Assembly: GCA_003169975.1 (NCBI GenBank)
Contig: PNAA01000009.1
Coordinates: 1-64,000 of the forward strand
Reading direction: 5' to 3'
Source of the DNA: Spartobacteria bacterium
GTDB lineage: Bacteria > Verrucomicrobiota > Verrucomicrobiia > Chthoniobacterales > UBA10450
Length of the DNA: 64,000 nt
Both the position numbers and the translations under genes were made by a program. The notes under the pieces were generated by a model. The model had not been told where the DNA came from, ran no database searches, and worked only from the letters and a program-made list of their open reading frames with translations. Position 1 is the stretch's first letter; the number at the start of each line of letters is the position of its first letter. Positions 8,211-17,036 of this stretch are shown here, piece by piece.

Positions 8211-8870
8211 TTATGGCGTCCCAGCAGCCGTCGCCGCCGGCGCGGGCGCCGCATTGCCAAAGTTGAATTTTACCTCGGGAGCTTTCTCGGCGCCGGGCTG
8301 GGCATTGAAGAACGGCCGCGGCTGGAAGCCCAACATCCCCGCGAAAAGGTTGGTCGGAAAAGTGCGCACCGCCGTGTTATAGGCTTGGACGGTCGTATTG
8401 AAATTCCCCCGCTCCACGGAGATGCGGTTTTCGGTTCCCTCGAGCTGCGCCTGGAGTGCAAGGAAGTTCTGGTTGGCGCGCAACTCCGGATATTTTTCGC
8501 TCACCACGAGGAGGCGCGAGAGAGCGTTGCTCAACTGGCCCTGAGCGGCCTGGAATTGCTCCAGTTGCGCGGCATCGGTCGGCGCTTTGTTCGGATCGAG
8601 TTTCACCTGACCCACGCTGGCGCGCGCGTTCGTGACCGCGATGAGTGTCGATTTTTCGAAGTCGGCGGCGCCGGCAACGGTTTGCACGAGATTCGGAATG
8701 AGATCCGCGCGCCGTTGATAAACGTTCTGCACCTGAGCCCAGGATTGATTGACGCTCTGATCGAGCTTGACCAGCCCGTTGTATTTGCCCGCGACCGCCA
8801 TCCCGACCACGACCGCCACGAAAACGAGCACGAGCAAAATTCCACCGCAACCAAAAGCAAATTTCTTCAT
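8211..8870 (-). CDS. lemA: LemA family protein
   Basis: Membrane-anchored coiled protein of 219 residues. An N-terminal transmembrane helix (GILLVLVFVAVVVGMAVAG) is followed by the LemA signature YNGLVKLDQSVNQSWAQVQN and YQRRADLIPNLVQTVAGAA, then FLALQAQLEGTENRISVER, and an Ala/Pro-rich tail after residue 190. LemA proteins project a helical bundle outward from the membrane; their function is unknown. It is first of three genes with the two TPM proteins, a pairing found in many bacteria. Confidence 0.93.
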   Translation of the reverse strand: MKKFAFGCGGILLVLVFVAVVVGMAVAGKYNGLVKLDQSVNQSWAQVQNVYQRRADLIPNLVQTVAGAADFEKSTLIAVTNARASVGQVKLDPNKAPTDAAQLEQFQAAQGQLSNALSRLLVVSEKYPELRANQNFLALQAQLEGTENRISVERGNFNTTVQAYNTAVRTFPTNLFAGMLGFQPRPFFNAQPGAEKAPEVKFNFGNAAPAPAATAAGTP

Positions 8871-8990
8871 TTGATAAGTTTCAGTGCGTAAAGAATCACC
8901 GGATCGGTCGGAATGTCACGTCCGAACGCCAGCCCTGCGTTCTCCTAATCCTCCCGTGTCGGCCTGCGCGATCCAGCAATCTCCTCGCTT

Positions 8991-9093
8991 TGTCATGTTG
9001 AGCGAAGCGAAACATCTCTGGCATTTTTCAGGACGAATTGCGCACGGAAATAATCAGAGATTCTTCTCCCGCGAGTGCGGGATCAGAATGACA
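8991..9093. repeat. TGTCATGTTGAGCG inverted repeat element
   Basis: TGTCATGTTGAGCGAAGCGA at the left and GCGGGATCAGAATGACA at the right bracket AAACATCTCTGG and CAGAGATTCTTC, which are also complementary. A second copy is at 48365-48464. It is an intergenic stem-loop of about 100 bp between lemA and scpB. Confidence 0.75.
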
Positions 9094-9116
9094 GACTTTT
9101 TAGACGCCCTCTTAGC

Positions 9117-9800
9117 TTAGTTGGATTCGGGACGATCGCTGGTGGACGGTTCGGCTGCGATTTCTCCGCTGCTGGTTTGCGCGGAGACCGCGACCGCATC
9201 GTTTTCCCCGGAAGCCACCGGCGCTTTCGGCAACTCTCGCCGTTTTAGTTCCTCGGAGTTCGGCAGTTCATCGAGATTGCGCAGTCCGAAATGCTCGAGG
9301 AAAAACTGCGTCGTCTCGTAGAGCAATGGCCGGCCCGGGACCTCGGCGCGGCCGGCAATCTTGACCAGCCCGCGCTCCATCAGGGTCTGCAAAACGCTTT
9401 CGATCGCCACCCCGCGGACCGCTTCGACATCGGCGCGGGTGATCGGTTGCCGATAGGCGATGATCGCGAGCGTCTCGAGCGCCGGCGGCGTGAGCCGGGC
9501 CGGTTTCGCGGCCGGGAAAAGTTGCCGCACCCAGCGGGCAAATTGCGGAGCGCTGGCCAGCTGCCAGCCTTCCGCTTTCTCGAGGAGTTGAAAGGCGCGC
9601 TGCTGCTCGAGGTATTCGATCTTCAGCTGCTCGAGCGCCGCGGCCACCTCGGCCTCGGTGGTTTTCGCGAACTCGTTAGGCGTGAATTCGTCTTCCGCGC
9701 CCGCGCCCCGAATCGCCGCGACGAGCTCGCGCGGGGTAAGCGGTTTTTGCGCGCTGAAGAGCAGCGCTTCGATGACAAGAGTGAGTTTCACGGGTCCCAT
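9117..9800 (-). CDS. scpB: Segregation and condensation protein B
   Basis: ScpB is the winged-helix subunit of the Smc-ScpAB chromosome condensation complex. Visible family features are VIEALLFSAQKPLTPRELVA at the start, LLEKAEGWQLASAPQFARWV, LETLAIIAYRQPITRADVEA and VRGV, and GRPLLYETTQFFLEHFGL at about residue 165. An acidic, Ala/Ser-rich tail follows (227 residues in total). ATG at 9800 (MGPVKLTLVIEALL) is the clear domain start; the open frame to 10067 is antisense to glmM. No scpA is visible beside it. It is followed on the same strand by lemA. Confidence 0.93.
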   Translation of the reverse strand: MGPVKLTLVIEALLFSAQKPLTPRELVAAIRGAGAEDEFTPNEFAKTTEAEVAAALEQLKIEYLEQQRAFQLLEKAEGWQLASAPQFARWVRQLFPAAKPARLTPPALETLAIIAYRQPITRADVEAVRGVAIESVLQTLMERGLVKIAGRAEVPGRPLLYETTQFFLEHFGLRNLDELPNSEELKRRELPKAPVASGENDAVAVSAQTSSGEIAAEPSTSDRPESN

Positions 9801-9814
9801 GGGACGTATACGAC

Positions 9815-11197
9815 CTATTCCCCGATCGCGCTCTGAATCGCCTCCGCAATCCGATCCGCCTGGCGATCGATCTGCGCCCGCTCGCAGCCTTCGATGAGCA
9901 GCCGGATTTTGGCCTCCGTGCCCGAATAACGCAGCAGCACGCGCCCGTTGCCATGCAGCTCCTTCTCGGTGTCGTGCACCAGCTTCATCACTTCCGGTAA
10001 CGTCTCGAGCGGCGGCTTTTCCCTGACCAGCAAGTTGCGTTGCGCCTGCGGATACTTCGTCAGGCATTTTTTCAGTTCGCTCAGCGGTTTGCCGGTCGCC
10101 TGCATGATCCGCAGGATTTGCAGCGCGCTGATGATGCCGTCACCCGTGGTGGTGAAATCGCGAAAGATGATGTGCCCGCTCTGCTCGCCGCCGAGGTTCA
10201 GGTTTTGCCGCACCATTTCTTCGATCACGTAACGGTCGCCGACTTTCGTGCGCACCACCTTCCCGTGATGCGCGGCGAGCGCTTCGTCGAGACCGAAGTT
10301 ACTCATCACGGTGGCGACGAGGGTATTTTCCTGCAACTGACCGTTCCGCAGCAGGTCGACCGAGGCAATGGCCAGAATTTCATCGCCATCCACGATCTCG
10401 CCCTGCTCATCGCAAAGCAGCACGCGATCGGCGTCGCCGTCGTTTGCGATCCCGACCGTCGCGCCGCTTTCCCTCACGAGTCGCTGGATTTCCTGCGGGT
10501 AGACGCTGCCGCAATGGGCGTTGATGTTGGTTCCGTTAGGCTGATTGTGCGCGACGCTTAATTCCGCCCCCAGCTCACCCAAAATGCAGGGAGTCGATTT
10601 GTAGCCGGCGCCGTTCGCGACGTCGACCGCGATGCGCATCTTCTCGAGCGACATGCCGCGCGGAAAACTCGCCTTGGCAAACTCCACGTAACGGCCCAGC
10701 GCGTCGTCGATCCGGGTGGCGCGGCCGATTTTTTTCGCCGTCGGCCGAACGGAATCGATCTCGCCGGTGAAGACGAGCTGCTCGATTTTCCGCTCGATTG
10801 CGTCATCCAGTTTGTAGCCGTCGTGCCGGAAAAATTTGATTCCGTTGTCCTCGTAGGAATTATGCGAGGCGGAGAGGACGATGCCGGCATCGGCCCGGAG
10901 CGAGCGCGTGATGTAGGCCACGCCCGGCGTGGGGAGAGGACCGATCAGGAGCACGTCCACGCCTAACGAAGTGATGCCGGCGACGAGCGCATTCTCCAGC
11001 ATGTAACCGGAGAGTCGGGTGTCCTTGCCGAGGACGATCTTCGGCCGCAAACCGGGCGGATGCGCCTGGGGATTGAGCGCGCTAAAGACATGCGCCGCCG
11101 CGCGCCCGAGCTTGAGCGCTGTCTCGGCCGTGACCGGCTCGACGTTCGCCACCCCGCGCACGCCGTCCGTCCCGAAAATTTTCTTCGCCGACGCCAT
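9815..11197 (-). CDS. glmM: Phosphoglucosamine mutase
   Basis: Interconverts glucosamine-6-phosphate and glucosamine-1-phosphate, supplying UDP-GlcNAc for peptidoglycan and lipid A. The alpha-D-phosphohexomutase motifs are present: FGTDGVRG at the N-terminus, the catalytic phosphoserine in VLSASHNSYEDNGIKFF (about residue 103), the metal loop DGDADR (about 243), GEQSGHIIF for substrate recognition, and RYSGTEAKIRLL for phosphate binding. Length 460, normal. ATG at 11197 overlaps the TGA of the upstream glycosyltransferase gene (TGATG), indicating coupling; a GTG directly before it is an alternative start. Confidence 0.96.
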   Translation of the reverse strand: MASAKKIFGTDGVRGVANVEPVTAETALKLGRAAAHVFSALNPQAHPPGLRPKIVLGKDTRLSGYMLENALVAGITSLGVDVLLIGPLPTPGVAYITRSLRADAGIVLSASHNSYEDNGIKFFRHDGYKLDDAIERKIEQLVFTGEIDSVRPTAKKIGRATRIDDALGRYVEFAKASFPRGMSLEKMRIAVDVANGAGYKSTPCILGELGAELSVAHNQPNGTNINAHCGSVYPQEIQRLVRESGATVGIANDGDADRVLLCDEQGEIVDGDEILAIASVDLLRNGQLQENTLVATVMSNFGLDEALAAHHGKVVRTKVGDRYVIEEMVRQNLNLGGEQSGHIIFRDFTTTGDGIISALQILRIMQATGKPLSELKKCLTKYPQAQRNLLVREKPPLETLPEVMKLVHDTEKELHGNGRVLLRYSGTEAKIRLLIEGCERAQIDRQADRIAEAIQSAIGE

Positions 11198-12936
11198 CAC
11201 GGTTGCCCCGCGCCGGCCTTCTGCCGGTCATGATCGCTGAAGAAGACGCCCTCGTTATCGAGCCCGAGGAGCGTCGCCCAGGGCAACGGAAATTTCTTCA
11301 GGTCGACGCTTCGCAAGATGACCGTCGCCCAATCCTTGTATTCACCCTTCAAAATATCCTTCAAGGTGTTTTGGCTGCCGCTGATCGGCGTCAGGTAAAG
11401 CGCGTTGATCTTGCCGCCAAGCAGATTGTAATCGCTCATGTCCGTAAAACCGCGCAGCGTATCCGGCAGCCAGACGGCTCGCCGATCGGCATACCACGCC
11501 ACTGCCCATGGCATGTCGGTCGCGGTGATTTCCTCGGGCTTCATCCAATCGTTGATCACGGCAATGTAAGGCGGCACATAGGGCGGCCAGCGGACGCTGG
11601 GCTTGGCGCTCGCGAGGAGCAGGTTGAAAATCATCGGCCCTCCGCACAAGACAAAAAGGAGAGTCAGAAAGCCCACGCGCGCGAGACGGCTCGTGATCTC
11701 GAGGCGGTTCCATTGCACGAGAAGGTAGGCCAGGCCGAAGCAAGTCATGATCGGGACGAAAAGGAGATGGAGTTGGTTGGCGGCGACGCCTTGTTCCTCG
11801 TTGATGCCGTAGACCGCCATTCCGACCGCCGCGCCGCCCCACATCACGAGCACGAGCCAGCGCGTCGCTGCCGTCGCGGCGCGGCGAAAGGGATGGAGGA
11901 GCGCCGCGAAAAAGAAAAGCGCCACCACGCTCCAGCCGAAGTATTGCAAAATCCGGCTGGCTTGAGCGGCCACATTGTCGCTGATCTTATTCCGCAAAAT
12001 GCCGAAGCCGATCGCATGATAGTCGATCGCGAGGTGGCGCATGTAGCCGGCTTCGCTCATCCCGAGCTGGTCGAAGAAGGAAAAAAACGCGACGCCGGCC
12101 GGGTTGCCGCAGACGAGATAATTGCGGAGCAGCCACGGCGCGTAGAGGAGGAGGAAAGGTGCCAACATCCAGACCGCCGCCCGCAAGCGCGGCCGGAAAT
12201 AGAGCGCTGCAAAAACCAGAGTCGGGAGAAAAATCCAGATCGTTAGGGCATGCGAGAGGGCGAGCATTCCAAAGCCCACTCCGGCCAGCGCGAGCCAGCG
12301 GCGCACGGTCCGGCCCTCCGCCTGTGTTTCGATCGCGCGCACGAGGAGGTAAATCGTAGGATTGAAAAGCAGCAGGAGCAGCATCTGCGGCAGGCCGGAG
12401 AGCGAGTACTGCCAGAAAGTGTCGCAGACCAGGATCAGGGCGCAGCTGAGCAAGGCGACCTTCTGGTCAAAGAGCCGGCGCGCGATTAAAAACAGGACCG
12501 CGACCGAGGCCAGGAAAAGCGCGATCGACAGCAGCGCGATCATCCTGTCGCCGACGTAGACGATATCGTGCGGCGTCATCTTGAGATGCGATCTTACCGG
12601 GAGGAGCGCGATCGCATCGACCAGCGGCGGAAGCGGCGCGTTGTAAGTGTCGGTCCATATTTTCCCGGCCACGTTCCTGCCCCGGCGCTGCAGCTGACCG
12701 GCGGCGAGCGGACGCGCGAACTTCGTTGCCCAACCGTGACCGAGGAGCAGCTCACGCCCGATCTGTGCCTGGTCCATCGCCTGCGAGGTGGCGAGGCCGC
12801 GGAACTCGTGGAGGAGATAAAAGAGCGCCAGTCCCACGATGAACGCGAAGGCCAGCATGCGGCGGATCCAGACCGCCGTGCCACCCGTTTCCAGCGCATG
12901 GATCGCGCGCTGCACCGCGTCGTCACTACCGGGCAT
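11197..12936 (-). CDS. Multi-span membrane glycosyltransferase (PMT/ArnT-like)
   Basis: Polytopic protein of 579 residues with about ten hydrophobic helices, for example MLAFAFIVGLALFYLLHEF at 27-45 and IALLSIALFLASVAVLFLIA. A large periplasmic C-terminal part follows from about residue 440. The acidic MDQAQIGRELLLGHG segment soon after the first helix fits the catalytic loop of GT-C enzymes of the dolichyl-phosphate-mannose or undecaprenyl-phosphate-arabinose type, which glycosylate proteins or lipids outside the membrane. Donor and acceptor cannot be told. It overlaps the response regulator gene by 11 bp upstream and glmM by one base downstream, so it belongs to the same transcript. Confidence 0.75.
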   Translation of the reverse strand: MPGSDDAVQRAIHALETGGTAVWIRRMLAFAFIVGLALFYLLHEFRGLATSQAMDQAQIGRELLLGHGWATKFARPLAAGQLQRRGRNVAGKIWTDTYNAPLPPLVDAIALLPVRSHLKMTPHDIVYVGDRMIALLSIALFLASVAVLFLIARRLFDQKVALLSCALILVCDTFWQYSLSGLPQMLLLLLFNPTIYLLVRAIETQAEGRTVRRWLALAGVGFGMLALSHALTIWIFLPTLVFAALYFRPRLRAAVWMLAPFLLLYAPWLLRNYLVCGNPAGVAFFSFFDQLGMSEAGYMRHLAIDYHAIGFGILRNKISDNVAAQASRILQYFGWSVVALFFFAALLHPFRRAATAATRWLVLVMWGGAAVGMAVYGINEEQGVAANQLHLLFVPIMTCFGLAYLLVQWNRLEITSRLARVGFLTLLFVLCGGPMIFNLLLASAKPSVRWPPYVPPYIAVINDWMKPEEITATDMPWAVAWYADRRAVWLPDTLRGFTDMSDYNLLGGKINALYLTPISGSQNTLKDILKGEYKDWATVILRSVDLKKFPLPWATLLGLDNEGVFFSDHDRQKAGAGQP

Positions 12937-14347
12937 CGTCGGAAGAAGCGTCCGCCTTCCCGGACGTATGTTGGTCGTTAGGCTGAGCGGTGTTCATTTC
13001 GTTGATCTTGCGGTGCAAGGTGCGGCGGCTGATGCCCAGCTTCTTCGCCGCGGCGGTGATGTTTCCCTTGGTCGTCGCGAGAGCCTGCGTAATGAGCCTC
13101 TTTTCCGTCGCGTGCAAGTCAAACGCGCTCGCCTTCTCATCGAAAGCGTGCCCGCGCACTCCCGCCGCCGGCGCGGCCTGGCGAACGGCGGCCGGGAGAT
13201 CGCGCAGCGTGACCTTCGCCCCATTCGCCATCACCACGCCGTGCTCGATCGCGGTCCGCAATTCGCGCACGTTGCCCGGCCAATCGTAAGTCAGCAGGGT
13301 GTTCATCGCATCGGTGGTGAGGTCGAGGAGCGGCTTCTCATTCGCCTTGCAGAAATGGCGCAAAAAGGAGCGCACCAGAAGCGGAATATCTTCCTTTCGC
13401 GCGCGTAGCGGCGGCATCGTGATCTTGACCACATTGAGCCGAAAATAGAGATCGTCGCGGAATTTTCCCTCGCTCACCAGCGTCTCGAGATTCTTGTTCG
13501 TCGCGGCGATCAGGCGCACATCGGCGTGCAAAGTTTGCGATCCACCGACGCGCTCGAAGGCCCGCTCTTCGCTCATCACGCGCAGGAGTTTGATCTGCGT
13601 GGTCGCGTCGATCTCGCCGATCTCATCGAGGAAAATCGTGCCGCCGTTGGCCTGCTCGAAGCGGCCGATCCGGCGTTCGTGCGCACCGGTGAAGGCCCCG
13701 CGCTCGTGACCAAAAAGCTCGCTCTCGAGAAGCTGCGGCGAAAGCGCGGCGCAATGCACGGTGACAAATTTCCCATTGTGCCGCCGGCTCAGGTTATGAA
13801 TCGCATGCGCGGCCAATTCCTTGCCCGTGCCGCTCTCGCCTTCGAGCAGGATGTTGGCCGAGGAGGGCGCGACCTGGCGGATGGTATCGAGCACTTCGCG
13901 CAGCGCGACCGATTCCCCGAGCAGATTCTCCAGTCCAAAACGCTCGTCCACCTGCTGACGGAGCGAGCGGTTTTCCTGCTCGAGCCGGCGACTGCCGACC
14001 GCGCGGGCAATTAACATCTCCACCTTGTCGAGATTGAGCGGCTTGGTCACAAAATCGTAGGCGCCGCGTTTCATCGCCTCGACCGCGGTATCAACCGAAC
14101 CGTAAGCCGTCATCATGATGCAAATCGGCGGGTGCGGCATCTTGAGCGCGCGCTCGATCAAGGTCATGCCATCCTCGCCGCCGAGGCGCAGATCGGTCAG
14201 GAGCAGGTCGATCTGATCGCGCTCCAAGACAGCGAGCGCGCTCGCGACATCGGCCGCGACGTAGGTGTCGTAGTGCTCGCCTAACAAACTCCGCAACCCA
14301 TCACGGGTGTGCTTCTCGTCGTCAACGATCAGGACCGTGGGCTGCAT
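12926..14347 (-). CDS. Sigma-54-dependent NtrC-family response regulator
   Basis: 473 residues in three domains. Receiver (1-120): VLIVDDEKHTRDGL, phosphorylatable Asp in LLLTDLRLGGEDG, conserved Lys in FVTKPL. AAA+ sigma-54 activator (about 140-380): Walker A GESGTGKE, the GAFTGA loop that contacts sigma-54, Walker B GTIFLDEIGEID, and the WPGNVREL sensor II helix. C-terminal Fis-type helix-turn-helix: NITAAAKKLGISRRTLHRKI. ATG at 14347 starts the receiver; the open frame to 14575 is repeat sequence. It pairs with the histidine kinase upstream. The target promoters and signal are unknown. Confidence 0.95.
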   Translation of the reverse strand: MQPTVLIVDDEKHTRDGLRSLLGEHYDTYVAADVASALAVLERDQIDLLLTDLRLGGEDGMTLIERALKMPHPPICIMMTAYGSVDTAVEAMKRGAYDFVTKPLNLDKVEMLIARAVGSRRLEQENRSLRQQVDERFGLENLLGESVALREVLDTIRQVAPSSANILLEGESGTGKELAAHAIHNLSRRHNGKFVTVHCAALSPQLLESELFGHERGAFTGAHERRIGRFEQANGGTIFLDEIGEIDATTQIKLLRVMSEERAFERVGGSQTLHADVRLIAATNKNLETLVSEGKFRDDLYFRLNVVKITMPPLRARKEDIPLLVRSFLRHFCKANEKPLLDLTTDAMNTLLTYDWPGNVRELRTAIEHGVVMANGAKVTLRDLPAAVRQAAPAAGVRGHAFDEKASAFDLHATEKRLITQALATTKGNITAAAKKLGISRRTLHRKINEMNTAQPNDQHTSGKADASSDDAR

Positions 14348-14351
14348 GGAA

Positions 14352-14376
14352 GAAAAGGATGAAGGCGGAAGGATGA
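14352..14376. repeat. GGATGAAGGCGGAAGGATGA repeat unit
   Basis: Same unit as upstream of rpoA (6578-6682). The complementary run at 14600-14627 overlaps the histidine kinase stop codon, so the two bracket the palindromic element between the kinase and regulator genes. Confidence 0.6.
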
Positions 14377-14428
14377 AAAGAAAAGCCGGCTGGACCGATG
14401 GGCCATGCTTTCGGCGCGGCCTTGTCCT

Positions 14429-14583
14429 GGGAGCGCGTGCGCCTCGCACGCTGGTTTTGGCGCCTTGCCAAAACAATCTTTTAGCAGAGGGTTCATTTCT
14501 CGCAGAGCGAGCAATCGCCACGTTTCGGTAAAGTTCGCGACGGCGAGGGCGCCGTCGCCAGCGTGCGAGGCGCACGCGCTCCC
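14429..14583. repeat. 155-bp palindromic element with 26-bp inverted ends
   Basis: The left end GGGAGCGCGTGCGCCTCGCA plus CGCTGG is the exact complement of the right end. Internal sequence includes AAGTTCGCGACGGCGAGGGC, closely matching the interior of the element inside uvrA at 24367-24537. Here the element stands in the gap between the kinase and regulator genes. The family is therefore not confined to coding sequence. Confidence 0.85.
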
Positions 14584-14602
14584 CGGATCCTCTTTTCCGC
14601 CT

Positions 14603-15802
14603 TCATCCCTCATCCTTCATCCTTTCCCTATCCGGCAGCATGCGCACCCTTCGATCCAAAAACGGCAACCGAATCGTCAACGTCAGCCCCTTGCCTTCGC
14701 TGCTTTCGATCGCCAACTCGCCGCCGTGTTCGCGCACGATCCGGCGCACGATGAGGAGGCCGAGACCGGAACCGCCGCTCTTCGTCGTGAAGTAGGGATC
14801 GAAGACGCGGCTCAGGTTTTCCGCCGATATTCCGCCCCCCGTGTCGGTAAAACTGATCTTCACGTGCGTGTCATCCCGATCGGTCCGGATGCGCAGGATG
14901 CCGTGCCGCTTCATCGCTTCGAAACTGTTTTTGATCGCGTTGTAGAAGGCCTGTTTCATCTGGTCGCGGTCGAGTTCCAGCGGCGGCAGATCGGAGCGCA
15001 GCTCGGTTTCCACCACGATGTCGCGGTCCTTGATTTCCGGCCGGAAGAATCGCACCGCCTCCTGCACGATGGTGTTCACGTCCTCGGGATGGAGTTGCGG
15101 CTTCGACGGCCGGATGGCGCGGAGAAATTGGGTCACGATCGAATCGAGCCGGTTGATCTCGGCCCGCGCAATATCGATCGATTCCTGGAGTTCGCGCTTG
15201 TCCTCCGTCGCGCGCAGCTTTTTCACCTTCCGCTCCATCAGCTGAAGATGGATATGCAGCGAGTTGAGCGGATTGCCGATTTCGTGCGCGACGCCCGCCG
15301 CGAGCAAAGTCAGCGCCGACAAACGCTCGGACTCGATCGTCTGTTGCGTTGAGCGCCGGCTCTCGGTGATGTCGCGCAGGATCATGGCGTGACCGACGGC
15401 TTCCGCTAATTCGTTAGGCTCTTCGTTGGGCGCCCGCCGCTCGATGAGCAAAGGCACGACGTAGAAATTGATGAACCGGTTCGCCGGATAAAAAATTTCC
15501 ATGTCGCGGCTGAGCGCGGCATCGGAGTGGGAGAGCGCCTGCCAATCGAGTCCGCGCACCTGCTCGTCGAGAGGTTTGCCGATCGCGTTCTCACCATCGA
15601 GCCCGAAGATTTCACAGGCCGCGACGTTCAGATAGGTGATCCGGCCGTTTGAATCGGTCACGATAATTCCTTCCTGGATGGCGTTGAAAATCGTCTCGAG
15701 AAATCCTTTTTCCTGCGCGAGCCGGAGCAGGTAATTCTGCACGTCCTCCGGTCCGATGCGGCCGAGGCGCCCGATCAGCTTCTCGAGAAAGCCCGCTTTC
15801 AC
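14603..15802 (-). CDS. PAS-domain sensor histidine kinase
   Basis: 399 residues without a transmembrane helix, so probably a cytoplasmic sensor. PAS domain at about 35-150 (IQEGIIVTDSNGRITYLNVA, RDITESRR). HisKA dimerisation helix with the phosphorylated His in LAAGVAHEIGNPLNSL (about 185). ATPase domain with NSFEAM (N box), DTGGGISAENLSRVFDPYF (G1/F boxes) and GGSGLGLLIVRRIV (G2). It directly precedes the NtrC-type regulator with the same orientation, so the two form a two-component system of the AtoS/ZraS-NtrC kind. Its last codons (MKDEG, stop TGA) are written by the GGATGA repeat. Confidence 0.94.
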   Translation of the reverse strand: MKAGFLEKLIGRLGRIGPEDVQNYLLRLAQEKGFLETIFNAIQEGIIVTDSNGRITYLNVAACEIFGLDGENAIGKPLDEQVRGLDWQALSHSDAALSRDMEIFYPANRFINFYVVPLLIERRAPNEEPNELAEAVGHAMILRDITESRRSTQQTIESERLSALTLLAAGVAHEIGNPLNSLHIHLQLMERKVKKLRATEDKRELQESIDIARAEINRLDSIVTQFLRAIRPSKPQLHPEDVNTIVQEAVRFFRPEIKDRDIVVETELRSDLPPLELDRDQMKQAFYNAIKNSFEAMKRHGILRIRTDRDDTHVKISFTDTGGGISAENLSRVFDPYFTTKSGGSGLGLLIVRRIVREHGGELAIESSEGKGLTLTIRLPFLDRRVRMLPDRERMKDEG

Positions 15803-15853
15803 CGCGCTAGCTTAGACAGGATTTACGGGATGAACAGGATTGGGCGCCGAGGA

Positions 15854-17032
15854 CTAGCGCGACCAGCTTGGCTCGCTGATTTTGCCCAAGCCATCGACGA
15901 TCTTGCTCTTCCGGCTCGAGATAGTGTCGAGAAGGTAGAGCGCGCCGCCTTCCGAAAAAATCAGGTGCCGCGAATCGGCGCCCCAGACCGGGTCCTGGCC
16001 GACGCCCACCGTGCGCGTGCCGCCGTTAGGCAAATCGAGCACCGCGACTTGAAACTCGCCGCCGCCCCGGACGTTGAACGCCACTCTCTTCCCGTCGGGC
16101 GACCAGTTCGGCTCGGTGCAATAGCTGCGACCGGTGGAGATCGGCCGACCTTCACCGCCCGAGGCCGAAATCCGGTAAAGCTGCGGCGATCCGCCTTGAT
16201 CGGACGAATAAATAATCTCATCCCCGTCCGGCGACCAGGTCGGTCCCGACTCCACCCCGCGGGTGTGCGTCAAGCGGCGCGCGCCGCCGCCGCTCGCACT
16301 CACGGTGTAAAGCTCCGGGTTGCCATCCTTGCTGATCGTTAGGGCGAGCCGGCTGCCATCCGGCGAGAAGGTCGCGCCGCTGTTCGTGCCGGGAAAATTC
16401 ACGATCCGGTTGCGTGCGCCGCTTCCGATATCGATCACGTAAACATCCGCGTATCCGCTCTGGTAACCGGTGTAGGCGATGCGGCGGCCGTCCGCGCTGA
16501 GCGAGGGATGCACGCTGATCGTGTTGTCGTGCGTCAATTGCCTAACGTTGCTCCCATCGTAGTCGGCCAGATAAACTTCCTTCTTCCCGCTCCGGGTGGC
16601 GCTGAAGGTGATCTTGCTCCCGGCGATTCCCTTGTGGCCGGTCAGCGTCTCGATGATGTCGTTGGCAAATTGGTGCGCATTCTCGCGCGTGCTTCCACCA
16701 TAGGTTTTGGCGAGCACGGTCCCGCCGCTGTGATCGACCACCTGGCCCTGCAGGCTGCCGCCGCTCGCCGTCCCGCGCACGGTGTAGGAACTGTCCGCGC
16801 CCTCAAGCGTGAAGTAGCCGGAAACCGCGAGATCATTTTGCACCACTTTGGTGGTCGCGGCGCCTTCGCTGCCGCCCAGCGCGGAAACGGCGAGGTTGAT
16901 TTGGTCGCCTTTGCGTACGGTGATCGTCGGCACGTCTTCGGCCACAAGCGCGGGCAGCATCGTTAGGCAAAACAAGATAGCGACCGCGATGGCATCGGCA
17001 CTCCGAAATCTGAAATCCGAAAGTCTCCTCAT
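15854..17032 (-). CDS. tolB: Tol-Pal system protein TolB
   Basis: Periplasmic beta-propeller of the Tol-Pal complex, which helps outer-membrane constriction during division. A signal peptide (about 1-32, FCLTMLPALVA) is followed by the TolB N-terminal domain, then six WD40-like PD40 repeats: ITFSATRSGKKEVYLADYDG, RRIAYTGYQSGYADVYVID, ATFSPDGSRLALTISKDGNP, PTWSPDGDEIIYSSDQGG, PNWSPDGKRVAFNVRGGG. 392 residues, close to the usual 430. It lies 4 bp after tolA and ends the tolQRAB unit. No pal is seen downstream. Confidence 0.93.
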   Translation of the reverse strand: MRRLSDFRFRSADAIAVAILFCLTMLPALVAEDVPTITVRKGDQINLAVSALGGSEGAATTKVVQNDLAVSGYFTLEGADSSYTVRGTASGGSLQGQVVDHSGGTVLAKTYGGSTRENAHQFANDIIETLTGHKGIAGSKITFSATRSGKKEVYLADYDGSNVRQLTHDNTISVHPSLSADGRRIAYTGYQSGYADVYVIDIGSGARNRIVNFPGTNSGATFSPDGSRLALTISKDGNPELYTVSASGGGARRLTHTRGVESGPTWSPDGDEIIYSSDQGGSPQLYRISASGGEGRPISTGRSYCTEPNWSPDGKRVAFNVRGGGEFQVAVLDLPNGGTRTVGVGQDPVWGADSRHLIFSEGGALYLLDTISSRKSKIVDGLGKISEPSWSR

Positions 17033-17036
17033 CGTC

